Source: Bradyrhizobium sp. CB82
GTDB lineage: Bacteria; Pseudomonadota; Alphaproteobacteria; Rhizobiales; Xanthobacteraceae
Assembly: GCF_029714405.1 (NCBI RefSeq)
Contig: NZ_CP121650.1
Location: 3,725,001 to 3,789,000 of the forward strand
Direction: 5' to 3'
DNA length: 64,000 nucleotides
Numbering within the stretch: the first letter of the stretch is position 1; every line of letters starts with the position of its first letter. This document shows positions 17,823 to 27,427 of the stretch, in pieces. The notes below the pieces were generated by a model. It was not told the origin of the DNA and did no database searches. It saw only the letters and a list, made by a program, of their open reading frames with translations. Both the position numbers and the translations under genes were made by a program.

Positions 17823-18497
17823 ATGCCGGCTGAGCACGAAACTTTCTCCCTTGCAGGAGCTATAACTACGGCGGCGATCGCTGCGCTGGGATGGTGCGCA
17901 GTTTATATCCTAACAGGATGGCGTGAAGACCGCACCAAACGGCTACAGCTTGAGCTGGAGCATGCCTCGAGCCAGGCGAAGGAATTTTATGCGCCGCTAG
18001 TAGCTCTAACCGACCAACTAAATAGTCTAGCGGCCGTTTTTGACGAGGTCAGCGAAGGCAAATCGGGTGAGGAGAGACACGAGCTTGAAGGTGTATTTTA
18101 CACTCGCTTCTTTCTTCCGATTCACGAGCAGATCAACGAAATTCTGAAAACTAAAGTTCACCTGTTGGAAGGCGCCATCGTCCCGGTGAGCTTTACCGAG
18201 TACTTCGAACATTACGCAACTCAGAAGGCATATTGGAATCTAAAGGGAGACGGACTGGAGGTGTCTAACATTAAAGTTCCTGGTTATCCGTCTGCGTTCT
18301 ACTGGGACGTCCGACAGGGGTACGAAGCTGTTCTGCAGAGATATGAAGACACTTTGGAGGAATTGCGACAACGACGATGGCTTTTTGATTTTGATAAGCG
18401 GATATCTTCATATTCACGGTCGCTTACGCATAGATTGCAAGCTATGCGAGGACCGAAGCGCACTACAGAATCAGAGCCACCGCCGCCACCCGGGTGA
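17823..18497 (+). CDS. Membrane-anchored coiled-coil hypothetical protein
   Basis: A 224-residue protein with one N-terminal membrane helix (about residues 9-29, LAGAITTAAIAALGWCAVYI). It is followed by a cytoplasmic helical region rich in Glu, Gln and Arg (EDRTKRLQLELEHASSQAKEFY) and a Pro-rich tail. It ends with five prolines and Gly. The start at 17823 is preferred over an upstream frame because it puts the membrane helix near the N-terminus. No family recognised. Confidence 0.7.
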   Translation: MPAEHETFSLAGAITTAAIAALGWCAVYILTGWREDRTKRLQLELEHASSQAKEFYAPLVALTDQLNSLAAVFDEVSEGKSGEERHELEGVFYTRFFLPIHEQINEILKTKVHLLEGAIVPVSFTEYFEHYATQKAYWNLKGDGLEVSNIKVPGYPSAFYWDVRQGYEAVLQRYEDTLEELRQRRWLFDFDKRISSYSRSLTHRLQAMRGPKRTTESEPPPPPG

Positions 18498-18697
18498 TCA
18501 ACTTCGAATTCTTGGTTGCAGACATCTGGTCGGCTAGGTCTGTAGCATTCCAGCCGCTAAATGATTTGATCCGGATCCCAGCGGCGCCGAACAAAACGCC
18601 AGCGCCGCCAAGATTGTGGATAACTACCGCCTCAGCCGGCGGGCGTGAGCCGCCAGCCGCTGCCGGTTGCGGGTCCTGTGAGATCGGCGACGGCGCT

Positions 18698-18925
18698 TCA
18701 TGATGCATCCCCGCGGTTGGGCGATGCGAGCTCCGTCCTGATGCGGTCTAACAGCGCCTCAACGGACGGTCGCTTTTCCTCGGGGCATTCGCGCCAGATT
18801 CGAACCATCTGGACGATAGGGTCCTGCCGCAGCGCGGCCGCCTCCTTGGCCCGCTCATCGGCGATTTGCAGGGCACGGCGCTTGGCGTCTTGCAGGCGCT
18901 CGATCTCGCGCTGTAGCGTAAGCAT
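18698..18925 (-). CDS. Small coiled-coil hypothetical protein
   Basis: A 75-residue, highly charged protein predicted to be almost all helix (TLQREIERLQDAKRRALQIA, then KEAAALRQDPIVQMVRIWRE). It could be a small structural or regulatory protein. There are no partners in the immediate neighbourhood, and the 170 bases on its left hold nothing recognisable. Confidence 0.5.
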   Translation of the reverse strand: MLTLQREIERLQDAKRRALQIADERAKEAAALRQDPIVQMVRIWRECPEEKRPSVEALLDRIRTELASPNRGDAS

Positions 18926-18992
18926 GCGACCAATACCGCGGGATTCCCGGGCGTGCGGATAGTCGTTGCCGGCTATGATGATGCCGAGGATT

Positions 18993-19138
18993 TCAGGCGG
19001 CCTGAGCCGCAGCGGCGCCTTTTGCTTTCCACTCCCACGGGAGCAGTTCGTGCAGGCGGGATTGCGCGATTTCTGCGATGTGTCTGAAGACGTCGGCGAG
19101 CCAGACCTTGGGGTCGACGTCGTTGAGGCGCGCAGTCA
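18993..19138 (-). pseudogene. IS66-family transposase, last ~47 codons only
   Basis: Reading the minus strand gives TARLNDVDPKVWLADVFRH, then AEIAQSRLHELLPWEWKAK and a stop at 18993. This is the conserved C-terminal tail of IS66 TnpC transposases (domain IS66_C, ending LLPWxW). It is joined at about 19138 to the broken substrate-binding-protein gene. The rest of the element is not present. Confidence 0.85.
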
Positions 19139-19405
19139 GAGGTCAACCTTCTTGCTGACTAGCTCTGCGGCAATTTCGACGACACGCTCTCGGCGCCCCT
19201 CGGACCACGGATACTCGACTTGCAGCGTGCGGCCCGCAATCCAGCCAAGTTGGCCAAGTCGCTCAACAAGAGCGGCTTGCCAGGGACCAAACGCCGCCGG
19301 CGTGTTTCCAATGAGCGCAATCGTCCGAAGCGGCTGTTGCGCTTCAGCTTCGGTCGCCCATATCGCGGAAGTCCCAAGAAGCCAAATGAAATCGCGGCGT
19401 TTCAT
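19136..19405 (-). pseudogene. ABC substrate-binding protein (PF04392 type), truncated
   Basis: It begins with a Tat-like leader (MKRRDFIWLLGTSAIWATEA). The start of the binding domain follows (RTIALIGNTPAAFGPWQAAL, then LGQLGWIAGRTLQVEYPWSEG). It is the same family as the three complete genes at 32148, 35787 and 37016, which have about 330 residues; this copy stops after 89. The stop codon is created exactly where the IS66 remnant begins. Confidence 0.85.
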
Positions 19406-19727
19406 TGCGTCCCCGCATTGCAAGAGCGAGGGATTCAAAGGCGGACCGGACCAAGCCGCTGGCAGCCAAGCACCAACAGCAGGCAGCAGCTCCAACATTC
19501 CTTTACGAGTGGCATTGTCCTCCCGGTCGGGAAGGTCCGCAAGGGGGCACGAGCGTCGTCCTTTCAAATGGCGGCTGCTCGACAGCTTCCAGCGACCGAG
19601 GTCGCGTCGCGGCGCAATTTGTCGCGAAGGGCCAACAACCGACATTAGCCGGTGGGCATCCCGTCAAAACGCGTTTGGCACTGTTGTCTGATCCGTCGTA
19701 CAGTATCCTGGGCGGGATTTGCGTGCC

Positions 19728-21515
19728 ATGCCGCAAGAGCCTCCAAGCCGGGTCGAGCGCAGGTTGTCGGCGATAGTTGTGGCCGACGTCGCCGGCTATT
19801 CGCGCCTAATGGGCCTCGACGAGGTGGGCACCGCCGGCATCCTGCGCGAACATCGCGCCGTCTGCGGCGGGCTGGTCGCCAAGCATGGCGGCCGTATCGT
19901 CAAGACCACGGGTGATGGCTTGCTGCTTGAGTTTCCGTCGGTCGTCGATGCGGTGGAATGCGCGGTCGCGATGCAAGCAGTGTTGGCCGCGCGCAACGCG
20001 AGCGTCCCGCCGGATCGGCGTATGCTGTTTCGGATCGGGATCAATCTCGGCGATATCTTGGTCGAGGGCGACGATATTCTAGGTGACGGCGTCAATATCG
20101 CGGCGAGGCTTGAGGGCATGGCCGAACCCAGTGGCATCTGTATCTCGGCTTCGGCTTACGATCAGGTCCGCGGCAAGGTCGCGGTCGAGTTCGCCGATCT
20201 GGGCGACCAGAGCCTGAAGAATATCGCTCGTCCGATACGCGCCTATGCCGTGGTTCGGGATGGGCTTGGCGGGAAAACGTACAACTGTGTCACGACGCCG
20301 ATCCCACAATCGGCTCCGCGCCTTTCCATTGTAGTTCTACCATTCGCGAACTTGGGCGGCGATCCCGAGCAAGACTATTTCGTCGATGGCGTGACCGAGA
20401 GCCTGACCACGGACTTGTCGCGCATTGCCGGATCTTTCGTGATCGCGCGCAACACCGCGTTCACATTCAAGGGGAAGGCTGTTGACGTGAAGCAGGTCGG
20501 GCGCGAGTTGAACGTCCGCTATGTTCTGGAAGGCTCGGTGCAGCGTGGCGGCAACCGGCTTCGGGTCAACGTGCAGCTGATCGACGCCGAAACTGGCAAT
20601 CACTTATGGGCCGAGCGTTTCGATAAGCCCGTCGCTGATCTGTTCGATATGCAGGACGAAATCGCTGCGCACTTGGCACGGCAACTCGACACCGCGTTAA
20701 TCGCCGCTGAGGCGCGCCGCGCCGAGCAATCACCACGACCCGACGCAACAGATCTCTACTTTCAAGGCATGGCGTGGACGAACAAGGGAATAACCCCTGA
20801 CCATCTGGCACAAGCTCGTGTTTTCTTCGAGCGCGCTCTGGCGCTCGACCCCAATAATGTTGAGGCACTCATCGGCGCCGCTGGGGTCGAAATAACATTG
20901 GCAGGCGCGTATAACACCGATGATCGAGCCACTCGACTTGCAGCGGCCAGGGCAGCTTTAACCAAGGCTCTCTCACTGGCACCCAGTCATGCGTTGGCCC
21001 ACCTGTTCCTAGGGCGTCTGCTAATTTTCTCGAAGCACGGACACCAAGCCATCGCCGAATGCGAGAGGGCATTGGTCCTGGACCGGAATTTGGCTGCCGC
21101 TCATGCTACAATCGGTATGGCCAAGCTTTTCATCGGTCGCAGCGATGAAACCGAGGCTCACGTTCGCGAAGCGCTCCGTCTCAGTCCTCGTGACACCTTC
21201 GCCTTCAGTTGGGTAGCGACAGCTGGCGTTGCCAAACTATATCTCGGTGACGACGAGGAGGCGGTTGCGTGGCTCCGCCGCGCGATTGAAATCAACCGAA
21301 ATCTTCCCAACGCCCATTTCTATCTCGCCGCCGCCCTAGCCAATCTCGGTCAGGTCAATGAAGCGCACGCCGCGGTTATGACAGGGCTTGCAGTCAACCC
21401 AACCTATACAATCAACGGCTTCCGCGCTGGCTCGTCGAGCGATAATCCAACCTTTCTTGCCCAGCGCGAACGCATTTACAAGGGCATGCAAATGGCCGGG
21501 GTCCCAGAGGGCTGA
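19728..21515 (+). CDS. Class III adenylate/guanylate cyclase with TolB-like and TPR domains
   Basis: A 595-residue protein. Residues about 10-170 form a class III cyclase domain with the metal-binding Asp in IVVADVAGYSRLM and the TTGDGLLLEF block. A TolB-N-like segment follows (LSIVVLPFANLGGDPEQDYF to about residue 330), then tetratricopeptide repeats (ATDLYFQGMAWTNKG, ALALDPNNVEALIGAAG, LPNAHFYLAAALANLG). This architecture is frequent in Bradyrhizobium and probably makes cAMP under protein-protein control. ATG at 19728 is preferred over a TTG at 19719. No membrane helix is visible, so it is probably cytoplasmic. Confidence 0.93.
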   Translation: MPQEPPSRVERRLSAIVVADVAGYSRLMGLDEVGTAGILREHRAVCGGLVAKHGGRIVKTTGDGLLLEFPSVVDAVECAVAMQAVLAARNASVPPDRRMLFRIGINLGDILVEGDDILGDGVNIAARLEGMAEPSGICISASAYDQVRGKVAVEFADLGDQSLKNIARPIRAYAVVRDGLGGKTYNCVTTPIPQSAPRLSIVVLPFANLGGDPEQDYFVDGVTESLTTDLSRIAGSFVIARNTAFTFKGKAVDVKQVGRELNVRYVLEGSVQRGGNRLRVNVQLIDAETGNHLWAERFDKPVADLFDMQDEIAAHLARQLDTALIAAEARRAEQSPRPDATDLYFQGMAWTNKGITPDHLAQARVFFERALALDPNNVEALIGAAGVEITLAGAYNTDDRATRLAAARAALTKALSLAPSHALAHLFLGRLLIFSKHGHQAIAECERALVLDRNLAAAHATIGMAKLFIGRSDETEAHVREALRLSPRDTFAFSWVATAGVAKLYLGDDEEAVAWLRRAIEINRNLPNAHFYLAAALANLGQVNEAHAAVMTGLAVNPTYTINGFRAGSSSDNPTFLAQRERIYKGMQMAGVPEG

Positions 21516-21601
21516 CGTTCGTCAGTTGACGCGACGAGCACCCGGCCACACACTGGTCGCCACAGGTTGGCATTGGGGCACGCATGTCAGACCCTACAGC
21601 A

Positions 21602-21715
21602 GTGAGCCGACGCCTCGTCGCAGTCTTCAGCGGATTTCAAAGGCTACAGCCGTCCGATGGACGCGGGTGAGGTCGGCACGCTCAGGGGGTTCACCGAGCG
21701 CCGAGCGATCCTATT
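21602..21715 (+). pseudogene. Second cyclase gene, N-terminal remnant
   Basis: Starting at the GTG, the sequence reads SRRLVAVFS and then, one base out of frame, DFKGYSRPMDAGEVGTLRGF and TERRAIL. This is the first strand and helix of a class III cyclase domain similar to the complete gene just upstream. It ends abruptly at about 21715, where phage primase-like sequence starts. Confidence 0.7.
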
Positions 21716-22562
21716 GATGATGGGCCCGGTCAGCGGCTCGCCGCCGAATTGGTGCGGCGTCTCGGCGCCGGGCGCTGCCAGTTCGTCACCTATCGGCCCG
21801 GCTGCAAGGACTTGAACGACGTGCGTCGCCAGCACGCGCCGAGGCGGTCAGCGAATTGATACGCGAGGCGAAACCGTATCCCGTGCGCGGGCTCTATCGG
21901 CTTTCCGAGTATCCCAAGCTTGCGCCGCTCGTGCCGGTCTCGATCGGCTGGCCGATCTTCGACGGCTTGCTGGCAACGGCTGGATGAAACTGTTCCCGGG
22001 CGAGTTCATGGTCGTCACCGGCATCCCCAGCCACGGCAAATCGACGTGGATTTCCAATCTGCTCACGAACCTTGCGCGGCTGCATGGGTGGCGGTCAGCG
22101 ATCTTCTCGCCCGAAATGCCGACGGTGCCGTACCTGCACGACAAGCTGCGCCGCATCATCTCGGGAAGTGACGCGCCCGACCCCGCGACCGACCGGTTCA
22201 TCGAGGACAGTTGCGTCTTCATCGACAACGACCCGAACGATGATGACGAAGACGACATCACGTTGGATTGGGTGATCGAGAAGGCCCGCGACGCCGTGCT
22301 GCGCGATGGTATCGGCGTGCTGGTCATCGACCCATGGAACGAGATCGAGCACGCCCGGCGCCGCGACGAAACCATGTCCGAGTATATCGGGCGCGCAATC
22401 CGCATGTTGAAGCGGTTCGGACGGCAATACGAGGTCGCGGTGATCGTCCTGGCGCACCCGACCAAGGACGTTTTCGAGCGCGGTAAACTGCGCACACCCT
22501 CGCTGTACGACATCGACGGCTCCGCGCATTGGGTCAACAAGCCGGATCATGGCGTCGTCTAG
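21716..22562 (+). pseudogene. Phage primase-helicase (DnaB-like ATPase) remnant
   Basis: The upstream part (21716-21983) contains toprim-like pieces in shifting frames (GQRLAAELVRRLGAGRCQFV, CKDLNDV). The long readable part from 21984 is a RecA/DnaB-type ATPase: FPGEFMVVTGIPSHGKSTW (Walker A GIPSHGKST), VLVIDPWNEIEH (Walker B) and VAVIVLAHPTKD. This order, primase then helicase, fits T7 gp4-like phage enzymes. The C-terminus stops early at 22562 (KPDHGVV). It belongs to a decayed prophage whose other pieces lie up to about 28 kb. Confidence 0.75.
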
Positions 22563-22576
22563 GAGTCCCCGCCGCG

Positions 22577-23262
22577 ATGATGGATTTTGAAATCCCCCAT
22601 GGTGCCGATCGGGAGTACCTGATCGTTTTCGGCGTGGCTGCTATCTATATCGCGACGATCCCGCGCGGCGAGCCGTGCATCTCGGCGTCTCGCGCGACCT
22701 CGGCCAGACCTTAGATGGCATCCGCGACAATTGGCGGTTGTCCGCGATCGGCTGCGCCTTCTGGGTGAAGGATCGCGACACCGCCGAGGCGATCGTGGCG
22801 GAGGCGATCGAGGTGCTGCCGCGCGATCCCGACGGGCGGCTTGCGGTTCGGGCCGAGTTTGCGCGGCGCCAAATCGAGGCCGTCGCCGAGCGATGGAATA
22901 TGACGCTGACCAATCACGACGCGGCGATGTCGCGCGTACGTGCGGCGGTGCGACATGTGCAGGAGAAGATCAACGAAGCAAACGCGAGCGGTGATCTCGG
23001 TTGGTTCAACTCCGCTTATCGATCCTGGCGGATCGAAGCAAAAAAAATTGGGCGTGTGATGAGCTACGCCGAGGCGTTGGCGCGATTGCGCAAGGCCGTG
23101 ACCAAGCGGCTGATTACTCTCGACGTAATCGATTTGGATGCTGATCTCTTGCCCGACATCTTTCCCAAACTGCCGATAGAGGCCGCAGAAATTTACGTTG
23201 ACGGCTCGAAAAAACGGGTGCTTTCTTCGCGCACGCGCCCGAAGCCAAAGCCACGCGCTTGA
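22577..23262 (+). pseudogene. Phage-associated hypothetical protein, frameshifted
   Basis: The first part (MMDFEIPHGADREYLIVFGV, then YIATIPRGEP) and the second part (HLGVSRDLGQTLDGI, then LSAIGCAFWVKDRDTAEAI) are in frames that differ by one base near 22675. Together they give one plausible protein of about 228 residues. The front end resembles GIY-YIG-like folds that read a number-and-repeat layout, but key residues are not convincing. It sits right after the primase-helicase remnant. Confidence 0.55.
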
Positions 23263-23305
23263 TGGGGGCCGCCGTGCTGTTTCCCACTAACGCAAGACTG
23301 TTCGA

Positions 23306-23333
23306 CCGATCCCGGCGGCGGGATCGGTTTTTT
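23306..23333 (+). terminator. Rho-independent terminator
   Basis: A perfect 9-base stem (CCGATCCCG / CGGGATCGG) with a 4-base loop is followed by a run of six T. It lies 44 bases after the phage-associated gene. Confidence 0.85.
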
Positions 23334-23375
23334 GGGCGTGTACTAATCATAGCAGATTTAGGGTGCATATGAGCT

Positions 23376-23418
23376 GAGGTCCGCTGCACCCCCTGATAGC
23401 GGCATGATAGCGGACCTC
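23376..23418. repeat. Inverted repeat, 10-bp arms
   Basis: GAGGTCCGCT at 23376-23385 pairs with AGCGGACCTC at 23409-23418. The 23-base spacer holds part of a TGATAGCGG direct repeat. It lies between convergent genes and could be a bidirectional hairpin or a recombination relic. Confidence 0.6.
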
Positions 23419-23472
23419 ACCAGAGGTCGGGGTCGGGGAGACAAGGCGCGCCAAATGACGCGCGTGGCAGAC

Positions 23473-24240
23473 CTATTTGATCGAGAACACCGTTACGGCA
23501 CGCGTCAAGTGACGGTCATAGAGATCGGTGATCTCCGGGACAGCGTTTTGTACCCGCACCATCCATAGACCCGGTTGCGTGATCTTCACAACCGCCGTTC
23601 CATCTGTCTTGCTCTGGGTCGTATAGGCGTAGGTGTCAGGTTGCTTGGAGAAACCGTCGTAGGTCGCGTTGACGGTCACCGCGATCGGCTTGCCGTTGGC
23701 GAGCACCTTGACGCCGACAGCCTCGCCAACCTTTGCTGTTGCCGGGTTGGTCGTCAGCACGATCTCCAGCGGATCGCCGATGGTGGCGTCGAAACCGGCA
23801 GCGTTTGCCGAGGCGTTGATCAATGTCTTTTCAAACTTGTCGATCTTAAATGCATTAGTCGCGCCTGGCGTCTTCTTTGTCGCCTGCTTGCTTCCTTGGG
23901 GCGTGGTCGCCCAAATCTGCGGAAGACGAGTTGCAGTCAGAAAGAACGGTCTGTCGGTTGGTGATTTGATGCTTCCCAAATAGGCGAGCGAGCCCTCGTC
24001 GGGCTTGACTGGCACATCCGTTCGCTTGCCATCGAATGCAAAACCGGCGCGAATGTCCTCCGGCGCTTCAAGTTCTTGGCTTGAGATGAAAATGTGCGAA
24101 GAAAGTACGGCAAAGTCGAGCTGTGCTCCTGCGGCGGCGCTCATCAAGGTTGGCTTGACGATGAGTTCATGAGCTGTGGCGGCATTGGGCGCAGTGAGTG
24201 CGGCAATGACGGCCACGCCGACGTAGAGACGCGCATACAT
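23473..24240 (-). CDS. DUF4198 domain protein, exported
   Basis: A 255-residue protein with a signal peptide cleaved after ALTAPNAATA, so the mature protein starts at or next to HELIVKPT. A His close to the mature N-terminus is typical of DUF4198 proteins, which are linked to metal (Ni/Co/Cu) uptake or periplasmic carriers. The rest has two beta-rich parts (DRPFFLTATRLPQIW, then PLEIVLTTNPATAKVGEAVG and GLWMVRVQNAV). No metal transporter gene is nearby, so the substrate cannot be inferred. Confidence 0.85.
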   Translation of the reverse strand: MYARLYVGVAVIAALTAPNAATAHELIVKPTLMSAAAGAQLDFAVLSSHIFISSQELEAPEDIRAGFAFDGKRTDVPVKPDEGSLAYLGSIKSPTDRPFFLTATRLPQIWATTPQGSKQATKKTPGATNAFKIDKFEKTLINASANAAGFDATIGDPLEIVLTTNPATAKVGEAVGVKVLANGKPIAVTVNATYDGFSKQPDTYAYTTQSKTDGTAVVKITQPGLWMVRVQNAVPEITDLYDRHLTRAVTVFSIK

Positions 24241-24425
24241 GGTTGGTTCCCTTCGTGAGGGATCGAGCCTACATCCCGATCGAAGATCCGATCAATCCCG
24301 TTCGTCATCGAAAGGCAGCGAATGTCTGCTCCGGGGTCACGAGCAGTAATGCTCTGATTGAGCGTAAGATTTCGCTTGGCCGTCGGAAGCTGACATCTAC
24401 GCCTTATGGAGCGCATCTACTACCT

Positions 24426-24955
24426 ATGCCAACGCTCGGGGTTGATTTCGATTTCTCGCAGACCAAGCAGCGCGCCATGGACCTCGGCGCGACCGCTGAT
24501 CAAATCCCCTACATCATGGCGAATGAATGCCGCGCTGACCACCAAGGGCTCGCGCGCCACGAAGGGCGATCTGACGGTCGAGATTTACGACAAGATCGGT
24601 CGAGCGAACCTGTTTCTGCATGCCAAGGGCGGCACGCGCCGGGCGAAGGGCGGCAACCTTTCGATCCCGTCGTCGGTCAACGTGCAGCGGACGAGCGGCG
24701 GTGCCGTGCGGACGCAGCAGCAGCCGAGGAATTTGCGGAACAGCTTCAAGCGCGGGCGCTTCATCTTCCAACGCCAGGGCCGATCGACACGCAAGGCGAA
24801 GGGGCCGCATCAAGCTGATGTATTCGCTGCGGCCGTCGGTCCCGATCCGGCAAGACGTGCCGCTCTACAAGGACTTCGCCGAGGTGATGCGGCAGGAGAT
24901 GTCGCTCAACCTCGCAATCGCGGTCATCCGGGCGATGTCGACCCGGCGCCGCTAA
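24426..24955 (+). pseudogene. Phage minor tail-type protein, broken
   Basis: Three pieces of one protein lie in three frames: MPTLGVDFDFSQTKQRAMD from 24426, MNAALTTKGSRATKGDLTVE to RNSFKRGRFIFQRQGRSTRK, and LMYSLRPSVPIRQDVPLYKD ending at 24955. A stretch between the first two appears deleted (about 35 codons compared with what the layout suggests). It is a remnant of a prophage structural gene. Confidence 0.65.
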
Positions 24956-24968
24956 CACGGAGGGTGCC

Positions 24969-25109
24969 ATGGCAGGCAAGCCGAAAGAGGACGAGCACGA
25001 GGACCGGCGCCATGCGGACAAGCCGCCTGCGGACACGTCCGAACACGAGCAGTCGACAGCGGACAAGCCGGAAGATCCCCCGCCCGGCGTCCCGCCCTAC
25101 AAGGACTAG
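24969..25109 (+). CDS. Small hydrophilic phage-associated protein
   Basis: A 46-residue reading frame with a good ribosome-binding site (GGAGGG, 5 bases upstream) follows the tail remnant by 13 bases. The product is disordered and charged (GKPKEDEHEDRRHADKPP and so on, ending PPGVPPYKD). No family recognised; it is probably a leftover of the same prophage block. Confidence 0.5.
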   Translation: MAGKPKEDEHEDRRHADKPPADTSEHEQSTADKPEDPPPGVPPYKD

Positions 25110-25112
25110 GCC

Positions 25113-25339
25113 GTGCTGATCGAGCGGTTGCGCGAGATCGGGCGGTCAACCGGCTCGATCCCGAGTACCTCGCGCAATGGCGCGCCTAGTACCGCAACGT
25201 CGGCGAGCGATACGTCGCTCGCGCGATGTCATGGGCTGACGCCCACAATGCGCTGGTCTCCCTCGGCTACCGGGACCAAGCACTCAAGATCGAACCGCTC
25301 GAATTGGACAAGGCCCGCGCCCAGCAAGGGAACGGCTGA
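25113..25339 (+). pseudogene. Phage-associated protein with nonsense codon and frameshift
   Basis: One frame reads VNRLDPEYLAQWRA, an in-frame TAG, then YRNVGERYVARAMSWADAHN and ALVSLGYRDQALKIEPLELD up to a TGA at 25339. The first 12 codons (VLIERLREIG) are in another frame. The intact ancestor would be about 75 residues. Its stop overlaps the next ATG. Confidence 0.5.
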
Positions 25340-25518
25340 TGATCATCATCGACGTGATCATCATCGACGCACCCCACTTCTACGCCGCCGTGGTCATCGG
25401 TCAGACCAACCGAGTTATCCGGGCGGCGCCAATCCTCCGATACATGATCGGCTGGGATCGGCAGCGCGTGCTCGGATACGCCGACCGCAAGGGTTGGCGG
25501 GCCTCGTGGGTCGATTGA
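25339..25518 (+). CDS. Small phage-associated hypothetical protein
   Basis: A 59-residue protein (begins MIIIDVIIIDAPHFYAAVVI) whose ATG overlaps the previous stop (TGATG). It ends GWRASWVD. Ile-rich start, no signal peptide, no family recognised. It survives intact while the genes on its left are broken. Confidence 0.5.
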   Translation: MIIIDVIIIDAPHFYAAVVIGQTNRVIRAAPILRYMIGWDRQRVLGYADRKGWRASWVD

Positions 25519-25587
25519 TGCGCGCGAGGGCGGCCCGCCGCCCCTCGATTGCTAAGGTGATGATCGCGCGGCTGACCGAGGCGCATT

Positions 25588-26415
25588 CTAAGGCCCGACT
25601 GGAACCGGGCGCATTTGCTCGTAAGCGTCGACAAGGAAATGATCGAAACTCTCGATCCGGATGAGGCCGAGGCGCGGATATTCCATATCGGTGACGATGT
25701 AGAGTGCGACGGCCAGGGTTCCGGCGAAGATCACCATGTGTATCCAACTGCGCCCCGCGCTCGCAGCCATGCCGAAGCCAGCGAGCAGCGAGCAGCCGAG
25801 ACCAAGCCCAAACAGCATGAAGAAGATGATCTGCGGCGGATGCTTCTCGGACGCGCCCGCACGCAGCCGTGCGACTTCAAATAGGCTGTTCAGCGCCGGG
25901 AGCGACAACGCGCATGCAGGACGGTAGTTCGGTTGCGGGCACGCGGCAACGGCGGCGTCCCACAACTGGCTCTTCAGGTCGAGTAGCTTGGCCTCTTGTT
26001 GGTCGGAAAAATCCTCGGCTCTTTGCAGGAGCAGGAAGTCGTGGGGCATCCGATATAGATCGACGCGAGCCTGAACGTATGCTTTCAGTATGCCCTGCAA
26101 TTTGCGAGCATCGTCGCCGCCGAAGATGGTGAGGCGATCATACGCCGTGGTCGACGCCGTCGCTTCCTGAATGACTAGTTGTCGGCGGTCATCGAACCGT
26201 TGAAGCGCGCCCGAGATTGTGAAAGCCAGCAGCAGGCCCATCAAGCCGAATATCGCGCCCTCGACAGTCGCCAATCCCGCCGTACCCTCGGCGCCGCTCC
26301 GTTTGCGATGCCGCAACCCCAATTGCTGACCGAGCCGCAGCAAGATGAGCGAACCGACAAAAAAGGCGGCGGCAATGGCTACGGCAAACAACAAGAAGAT
26401 CATGCCGATCCCCAC
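25588..26415 (-). CDS. DUF4239-type integral membrane protein
   Basis: A 275-residue protein with about four membrane helices: two near the N-terminus (residues 5-25 and the segment ATVEGAIFGLMGLLLAFTISG) and two near the C-terminus (IIFFMLFGLGLGCSLLAGFG and IHMVIFAGTLAVALYIVTDM). The GALQRFDDRRQLVIQEA segment between them is typical of the bestrophin-like DUF4239 family. Function is unknown, possibly a channel. A GTG start at 26415 or an ATG at 26403 are both possible. Confidence 0.8.
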   Translation of the reverse strand: MGIGMIFLLFAVAIAAAFFVGSLILLRLGQQLGLRHRKRSGAEGTAGLATVEGAIFGLMGLLLAFTISGALQRFDDRRQLVIQEATASTTAYDRLTIFGGDDARKLQGILKAYVQARVDLYRMPHDFLLLQRAEDFSDQQEAKLLDLKSQLWDAAVAACPQPNYRPACALSLPALNSLFEVARLRAGASEKHPPQIIFFMLFGLGLGCSLLAGFGMAASAGRSWIHMVIFAGTLAVALYIVTDMEYPRLGLIRIESFDHFLVDAYEQMRPVPVGP

Positions 26416-26801
26416 ACAAACGGCGTACTCGGCTCCACGCGCCGGGACGACAGTCTGTCGTCAAATCGTGCAGTAAGTTAGGTTGCCCGCGCAATTTGCG
26501 GTTCCCCTAGGTCGCAGGGCGCGGGATCGCGGGGACCGCCCGCCTTTTGCGTTTTTCGGGACCGTGTTTTGGCCTTTTGGTTCCTCGGAAATCCGGAATC
26601 GGAGATCACCAAGCGTTGGCTAGAAGGCGAGCGCGGGCGCGAGAAACCCCGCAGGTCTCCGAGGCCGCCTCACTTGGCCTCCATCCGTTCTTGAGCGGTC
26701 AATTCCCCTGATCGAGATCAAGTAAAATAGCCGCACAGAACAAATAGAGGCCGTCTCAATTGGCGCTAGACAATCTCGATACCCTTACCGGGATGATGTC
26801 A
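26416..26801. other. About 385 bases without a gene
   Basis: This stretch lies between the DUF4239 start and the end of the DUF992 gene. It has no convincing reading frame. It should hold the DUF4239 promoter near 26420-26500. Confidence 0.5.
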
Positions 26802-27317
26802 TCACGGGGCCCTGCGACGTGCGGGCGCAGTGGCCGGCCGCAGCTCCATGCTGGATACGCCCGCCGCAATATTCATGCCCGTCTGCGCCTGCACGGACAA
26901 CGGCTGCAAGGTGACCGTGCGATCCGAGCCTCCGACCAGGACGTTGGCACCCGCTCCGGCGCCAACAGTGCCGCCGGCGGTCGCACCCGTATAGGTTCCC
27001 GCCAACGCCGCCCGGCGCAGCGTGGTCGGCGCAAAAATGGCCCACGTCAGCTGGCCGCCAGACGTGGCGCCGATGTCGAGCCCAAGCGTGCTGACGGTGC
27101 CCTCATAAGCCTCACGCGCCCTGCCTCTCGCCGATGCATAGATGCAGCTTAGTTGCCGCTGTCCCGCGACAATCATGCCAACCCCGGGCGATATGTTGCA
27201 GGTGAGTGTGCCGACCCGCGTTCGCCCGGCCTGCTGAGCCGTGGCCGGAGCCATGGCGAGGGCGAGCGGAAGGGCGACGCATGCGGTTGCGAGACTGTTC
27301 AGCGTTCTTCTGTTCAC
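26802..27317 (-). CDS. DUF992 domain exported protein
   Basis: A 171-residue protein with a signal peptide (MNRRTLNSLATACVALPLAL to ATAQQ). The mature part has the DUF992 pattern: RVGTLTCNISPGVGMIVAGQ, then a tract of Gly and Ala ending SVQAQTGMNIAAGVSSMELR. The family is common in rhizobia, periplasmic, with no known function. It ends with a basic tail (PARRRAP). Confidence 0.85.
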   Translation of the reverse strand: MNRRTLNSLATACVALPLALAMAPATAQQAGRTRVGTLTCNISPGVGMIVAGQRQLSCIYASARGRAREAYEGTVSTLGLDIGATSGGQLTWAIFAPTTLRRAALAGTYTGATAGGTVGAGAGANVLVGGSDRTVTLQPLSVQAQTGMNIAAGVSSMELRPATAPARRRAP

Positions 27318-27427
27318 GGGCGGTCCTCCATCGACGCATCTGATGGTTCCTCAATGCAGACCGACATGGCGGTGTTCCTTTTCCAAGTCTCGTTCCGAAC
27401 CGTAAACGGCCCCACAGGCGGCAAATC